64,000 nt of DNA from Pachypanchax playfairii (taxonomy: Eukaryota > Chordata > Actinopteri > Cyprinodontiformes > Aplocheilidae): NCBI GenBank assembly GCA_006937955.1, contig SSNP01000065.1, forward strand, positions 2,627,146-2,691,145. Direction: 5' to 3'. The notes beneath the pieces were generated by a model. The model was not told the origin of the DNA. It ran no database searches and saw only the letters and a program-made list of their open reading frames with translations. Positions 61,497 to 64,000 of this stretch are shown here, in pieces; positions within the stretch are counted from its first letter, which is position 1, and each line of letters opens with the position of its first letter. Both the position numbers and the translations under genes were made by a program.

Positions 61497-62710
61497 TGCT
61501 CAAAAAAATAAAGGAACACTCGAAATCCCATCATAAAAATTCTCAGTTGTTCAGCCTCTATGCTTTTATGTTGCCTGTCAATGTTGGGGCGCCTCCTGAG
61601 ATGATAGATGGTTTCCTGTGGAATCCCCTCCCAGAGACTGACTAGGACATCACTGAGCTCCTGGACAGTCCAAAGTCCAACCTGGCAGCATGGAATTAAA
61701 CAGAGAGGTTCTGTTAAAGTTAGGTCTTGCGAGTGTGGAGGCCAGGAACTGCATGCACTGACTACACGAGGCACTAGGAGGAACGCAGCACCCACCGCAC
61801 TATGGAATTAAATTTCAGTCAAAAATCCTGAGCGAGATTTTCTGCAGCGCGCACGCGCGTTTAACCGTGCGCGCGCAATCCACAGCTTGCTAATGAATTC
61901 ACCCCACATGCCTGCGTATGATTACACGAGTATTCATGAACCGCGCGTGTGGATCTACATACAGGCACCTGTACATGAAGCTCTCATACGAGCGTGAAAG
62001 CAAACCAGGAGAGGCTGCGCGCGCGAAAGGAAATTTTGCCCCCGCAAGTAAAAGTAATTATGACTGTTTGGAGGAGGAGACTAAGGCCTGGTGTGATCCT
62101 CATGTGACTGGTCATTTTATCTCAGTCACCGTCCGCCGAAAGAATCAGCGTTAGCTTCCTGCTAGTGGTGGAAGAAGAACCAGCCGTAGAACCAGCTGCC
62201 GTCGTCATTTTTTTTTTATTGAAATTTCTGTGCAATACAAAGCAACAACAAAACATTATTGTAAAATCGGAGTTGCATTTACAGAAGTTAAAAGAACATA
62301 AACAGAGCTGTATCGTTATTACGTGATAGCTTTATTGTTCGAACAATATACTTTTCACCAGGTGCCTGTATGGAGATCCACACGCGCGGTTCATGAATAC
62401 TCGTGTAATGAATCATACGCGGGCATGTGGGGTGAATTCACTCGCGTGCTGTGGATTGCGAGCGTGTGCACAGTTAAATGCGCGTGCATGCTGCAGAAAA
62501 TCTTGCTCAGGATTTTTGACAGAAATTTAATTCCATACCGCACCAACAAAGTGTCTTTCAATGGGTCTAAAGTTTTTATCCAGGTACCTAATGACAGCCA
62601 TGGTGTCATTGTTTATCCTGTACTGGTCTGTGAGTCCTTCCATGGAACTGCCACCCCAGCAGCACTGATCCACCACCAAACCATGATGCTGAGCAATGTT
62701 ACAGCTAACA
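61497..62710 (-). mobile_element. Tc1/mariner element (TTGCTCAAAAAAATAAAGG end), 3' part, split by a foldback element
   Basis: The terminal repeat TTGCTCAAAAAAATAAAGGA starts at about 61496. The minus-strand transposase C-terminus QVGLWTVQELSDVLVSLWEG IPQETIYHLRRRPN lies at 61590-61680. The right part resumes at 62538 (CACCAACAAAGTGTCTTTCA, GACAGCCATGGTGTCATTGT, CTGTACTGGTCTGTGAGTCC) and ends near 62710. The rest of the element is missing. Removing the foldback restores continuous sequence across CCGCAC. Confidence 0.75.
61801..62537. mobile_element. Foldback element with about 175-bp CpG-rich inverted arms and 6-bp target duplication
   Basis: The left arm (61801-61971) starts TATGGAATTAAATTTCAGTC; the right arm (62359-62537) is its reverse complement ending TTTAATTCCATA. 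Arms share AAAAATCCTGAGC, ATTTTCTGCAGC, GTGAATTCACCCC-like, CATGAACCGCGCGTGTGGAT and CAGGCACCTG, with small indels. CCGCAC flanks both sides (61795-61800 and 62538-62543). The roughly 390-bp centre has a TTTTTTTTTA tract and no protein. Arms are unusually rich in GCGCGC. Superfamily unknown. Confidence 0.85.
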
Positions 62711-62711
62711 A

Positions 62712-63440
62712 TAGTACGTTTACATGCACACCTAAATTGAGCCTTTGGCAGAAATCGGACTAAGGATTAGCCCCCTGGCAAGGGTTGTATCCCAGTTTAC
62801 ATGTCACTTCGAAAATCGATGGTCCTGGACAGTCTGCCTCTCGGCTCGGACTCCGGATGGGCTGGGTCCTACCTTGTTGGCTGCTGGGTTTGTGGACCGA
62901 TGCATGGTTTGGGGCTGGGCTTTGGGCCGGGGGCCTCTGATGTGTCGGGGGTTCTGGGGCATCAGGAGTGTGTGGGAGGGGGTGGTTGTGAGGAAGCCTG
63001 AGTGTCTATTGTTTATATGTAGTAGGAATTCTGACAGCAAGTGAGGTGGGGTTAGATCTCCTTTGGGGTGGGCCTGGGTGGGGGGGTGGAGTCTCAGTCG
63101 GTCCCGTTGCGGTTGCCATCAGGCCCTCCTCCCGTGAATGGATTGCGGGGAACGGGGGTGCCTATGGAGGTCAGTAAGGGAGCTGGCTCCCTGGGGGAGG
63201 CTTCGCCTCCTCCAGTCCTTTCCTCCCTATCCTCAAGCGCCTCCCTCCTCTCACTCCTTTACACAGCTCCACCTCACACACTCAGTGTTTTGGGGCATGG
63301 ATGGGTCATGGGGGTGGGAAGGATCCTTCCTCTCTCTACCCTCATGGCTGCCTGTGCTTCAATTTTAATCCACACCTTAGACACGTCCATTTCACAAACA
63401 ACCACAACTACACACTCATATGTAGGGCTCTGGGGGTGCT
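62712..63440. repeat. MITE fragment followed by a G-rich unclassified repeat
   Basis: AGTACGTTTACATGCACAC (62713) resembles the end of the 6467-7172 MITE, and CAGTTTACATGTCACTTCG (62793) may be an internal copy; no second end is seen. From about 62840 the plus strand is G-rich (GGGCTTTGGGCCGGGGGCC, GGTTCTGGGGCATCAGG) and then pyrimidine-rich (CTTTCCTCCCTATCCTC), like the GC-rich L1 3' region at 17370-18440 in composition. Open frames here have no familiar motif. Confidence 0.4.
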
Positions 63441-64000
63441 GATGTGACAGGACCATGACAGGTCCTGTGAGATTTGAACACCGAGGTATTTGAAGTTCTC
63501 CACTCTCTCCACTGGGCTCTTGTTGATGACCGGGGTCTTGTAGTTCCTCTCCTGCTTAGTGCTGAAGTCCACTATCAGCTCCTTTGTATTGCTGACGTTC
63601 AGGAGGATATTGTTCCTCTGGCACCAGTTCTCCAGGTTCCCAATCTCAGGCCCACCACAACTGTGTCATCAGCAAACTTAATGATGGTGGTGGAGCTGGA
63701 AGAGGCCACACAGTCATATGTGTACAAAGAGTACAGCAGGGGGCTCAGAACGCAACCCTGGGGGGTTCCAGTGCTGAGAGTGATGGAGGCTGAGACATGT
63801 CTGCCCATCTTTACTGCCTGTGGTGAGGGCTACAGGGCGATAGTCATTGAGAGAAGCAGAATGTGGTTTCTTGGGGACAGGAACAATGATGGACTCTTTG
63901 AAGCATGTGGGGATACCGACTGAGATAAGGAGATGTTGAATATCTCAGTGAACACAGGTGCTAGCTGGTCTGCGCAGACTCTGAGAATATGACCTGGGAT
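63440..64000 (-). mobile_element. Rex1-type LINE, RT region with internal deletion, runs off the right edge
   Basis: From the right edge on the minus strand: LRVCADQLAPVFTEIFNISL, CFKESIIVPVPKK, LNDYRPVAL; then an abrupt jump at about 63815 to GRHVSASITLSTGTPQGCVL SPLLYSLYTYDC, FADDTVVVGL, NNILLNVSNTKELIVDFS and VERVENFKYLGVQIS. The FADD catalytic motif is intact, but the RT segment with the first catalytic Asp (FSSAFNT) is deleted. Confidence 0.85.
63474..64000 (-). pseudogene. Rex1 ORF2 remnant with deleted RT palm
   Basis: Coding part of the LINE above. TPQGCVLSPLLYSLYTYDC and KFADDTVVVGL are the RT motifs B and C. Between VALT (63815) and GRHVSAS about 100 residues of the family are missing, and a frameshift near 63650 separates FADD from the downstream LNVSNTKELIVDF block. 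The 5' part lies beyond the window. Confidence 0.8.

Noticed and set aside
62323..62763. 146-codon plus-strand frame across the foldback arm and Tc1
   Set aside because: It crosses the element boundary at 62537 and joins unrelated sequences.

Overview
The window looks like gene-poor, repeat-dense intergenic DNA from a teleost fish, probably a spiny-rayed one. The evidence is the mix of elements: CR1/L2-type and Rex1-type LINEs, a Rex3-like RTE tail, an L1-clade LINE, several Tc1 subfamilies, hAT, PIF/Harbinger, a Kolobok-like element and a P-element transposase remnant. I found no complete host gene, no tRNA or rRNA, no CRISPR array and nothing prokaryotic. The only long intact reading frame that looks functional is a two-exon hAT transposase (48034-48251 joined to 49398-51033, 617 aa).

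Layout, left to right. 1-1530: 5' part of an L2/CR1-type LINE (- strand) with an esterase-domain ORF1. 4228-6341: L2 copy 1 (-). 6467-7172: MITE flanked by TA. 9450-9727: an orphan, possibly genuine first exon (+). 10028-10960: copy 1 of an unclassified repeat carrying a one-TM-segment ORF; copy 2 is inverted at 51766-52680. 11581-13038: multi-exon pseudogene (-). 13588-16060: unclassified modular repeat split by a TTA-flanked MITE. 16245-16780: internally deleted Rex1 derivative. 17370-21130: deleted L1 (-) whose ORF1 is split by a hAT element. 21731-26257: about 4.5-kb structure bounded by about 420-bp inverted arms, each with a hairpin, and by a 5-bp ATGGT duplication.

27190-33465: three Harbinger-like elements (with MADF, Myb/SANT-like and transposase remnants), a Rex3 tail and a 12-bp minisatellite. 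34341-38940: a BED-finger remnant, then a Tc1 element carrying a TTAA-flanked Kolobok-like element, abutting a Rex1 LINE. 38951-39736: probable solo LTR. 40440-41310: P-transposase remnant. 42905-45612: L2 copy 2. 45605-46700: retroelement-derived minisatellites. 47630-52680: nested stack in which a Tc1 is split by the intact hAT, whose intron holds a 650-bp hAT MITE, and is cut by the unclassified repeat. 53599-54673: TTAA-flanked element. 55463-56708: full-length decayed Tc1. 57321-58891: 36-bp minisatellite probably born from a Rex1 ORF2 C-terminus. 60380-61215 and 63440-64000: Rex1 fragments. 61497-62710: Tc1 split by a 737-bp foldback element.

No pathway is encoded here; the biology is that of layered mobile elements. 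Insertion order can be read from target-site duplications, which I checked by eye at eight or more insertions. The items most likely to be undescribed are the 21731-26257 inverted-arm structure, the transmembrane-ORF repeat, the 61801-62537 foldback element, the LINE-derived minisatellite and the Kolobok-like element carrying two divergent protein modules. All family names come from recognising protein motifs and termini by eye, without a database search.
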